A stretch of 64,000 nt of DNA from Azospirillum baldaniorum (GTDB taxonomy: Bacteria; Pseudomonadota; Alphaproteobacteria; Azospirillales; Azospirillaceae). Position numbers and translations under genes: made by a program. Location of the stretch: assembly GCF_003119195.2 (NCBI RefSeq), contig NZ_CP022253.1, positions 390,001 through 454,000 on the forward strand, in the 5' to 3' direction. The stretch's first letter is position 1. Each line of letters opens with the position of its first letter. Under the pieces are notes generated by a model, which saw nothing but the letters and a program-made list of their open reading frames with translations, ran no database searches and had not been told where the DNA came from. Below, in pieces: positions 63,850 to 64,000 of the stretch.

Positions 63850-64000
63850 TCACGCCAAAGGCAACCGGATCTCCGTCAGCCACTCCTCGGGGGGAAGGGT
63901 GCGGGGATTGTTCAGATATTCCTCGACGCAGGGGCGGTCGGCCGGCGTGTGGCCGCTCGATGGCAGCCAGTCGCGGTAGAGCCAGCGGTAGGGGCGTTCC
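63850..64000 (-). CDS. GyrI-like/AraC-type effector-binding domain, C-terminal part
   Basis: The gene is cut by the window end; 49 codons plus the stop (63852-63850) are seen. The residues RPYRWLYRDWLPSSGHTPAD, then CVEEYLNNP, then EEWLTEIRLPLA match the C-terminus of the GyrI-like small-molecule binding domain found in AraC-family regulators and SbmC. Whether it has an N-terminal DNA-binding part cannot be seen. Confidence 0.8.
   Translation of the reverse strand, partial: ERPYRWLYRDWLPSSGHTPADRPCVEEYLNNPRTLPPEEWLTEIRLPLA

Overview
The window is about 64 kb of gene-dense, very GC-rich DNA. It most resembles the chromosome of an alphaproteobacterium of the Azospirillum type (Rhodospirillales). 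That is an inference from the GC content, the ferredoxin-CarD pair, a separate RpoH, a DUF938 methyltransferase, a Suv3-like helicase, glgCA and a stand-alone amtB with apparent NtrC/sigma-54 control. No database search was possible. Most of the content is housekeeping and regulatory. There is no phage, insertion sequence, CRISPR array, tRNA or rRNA that I can support, and I found no clearly new multi-gene system.

Layout. 1-3.1 kb: end of a phosphate operon, pstA (cut by the window edge), pstB, phoU, phoB. 3.2-4.8 kb: moeB-like, DsrE-like and a small protein, transcribed leftwards. 4.9-9.2 kb: a beta-rich hypothetical protein, then coaBC, dut, an Rrf2 regulator and cysK, all leftward with overlapping stops and starts and a good palindrome ahead of cysK. 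9.5-15 kb: a sigma-54 response regulator whose start codon is missing or non-canonical, a cold-shock protein, and a large hybrid histidine kinase ending in an HPt domain. 15-19 kb: a complete TroABCD-like Mn/Zn ABC transporter, one permease carrying a DtxR-like tail. 19-24.5 kb: SAM hydrolase, a degenerate receiver, an HAD phosphatase, a Fur-family regulator, a transglutaminase-like protein and a histidine kinase. 24.5-33 kb: htpG, a large periplasmic hypothetical, Suv3-like helicase, S4 RNA-binding protein, TerC and a CBS protein. 33-39.6 kb: DUF938 methyltransferase, MFS exporter with divergent LysR regulator, fdxA, carD, a phosphatase-like protein that has lost its metal ligands, and rpoH. 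39.7-45.4 kb: adenylate/guanylate cyclase, M48 lipoprotein protease, SNase-like protein, proline iminopeptidase. 45.5-49.8 kb: rpmI-rplT and pheS-pheT. 49.9-54.9 kb: an AT-rich gap, a receiver-only protein, an HD-GYP regulator, an SH3/SPOR protein, and a LysR regulator divergent from a 56-residue ORF. 54.9-64 kb: glycine-zipper lipoprotein, lepA, glgC-glgA, amtB, a methyltransferase, and the end of a GyrI-like gene.

Cross-cutting features. At least seven gaps carry large GC-rich inverted repeats in two related sequence families. One forms the start region of the M48 protease gene and another supplies the leader of the S4 gene. Several AT-rich palindromes stand out as operators: before cysK, before the CBS gene, between the LysR genes and their neighbours, and two TGC-N11-GCA dyads upstream of amtB. 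Signalling proteins are common (two histidine kinases, two regular and one degenerate receiver protein, a sigma-54 activator, HD-GYP, a cyclase), which fits a free-living soil or rhizosphere bacterium.
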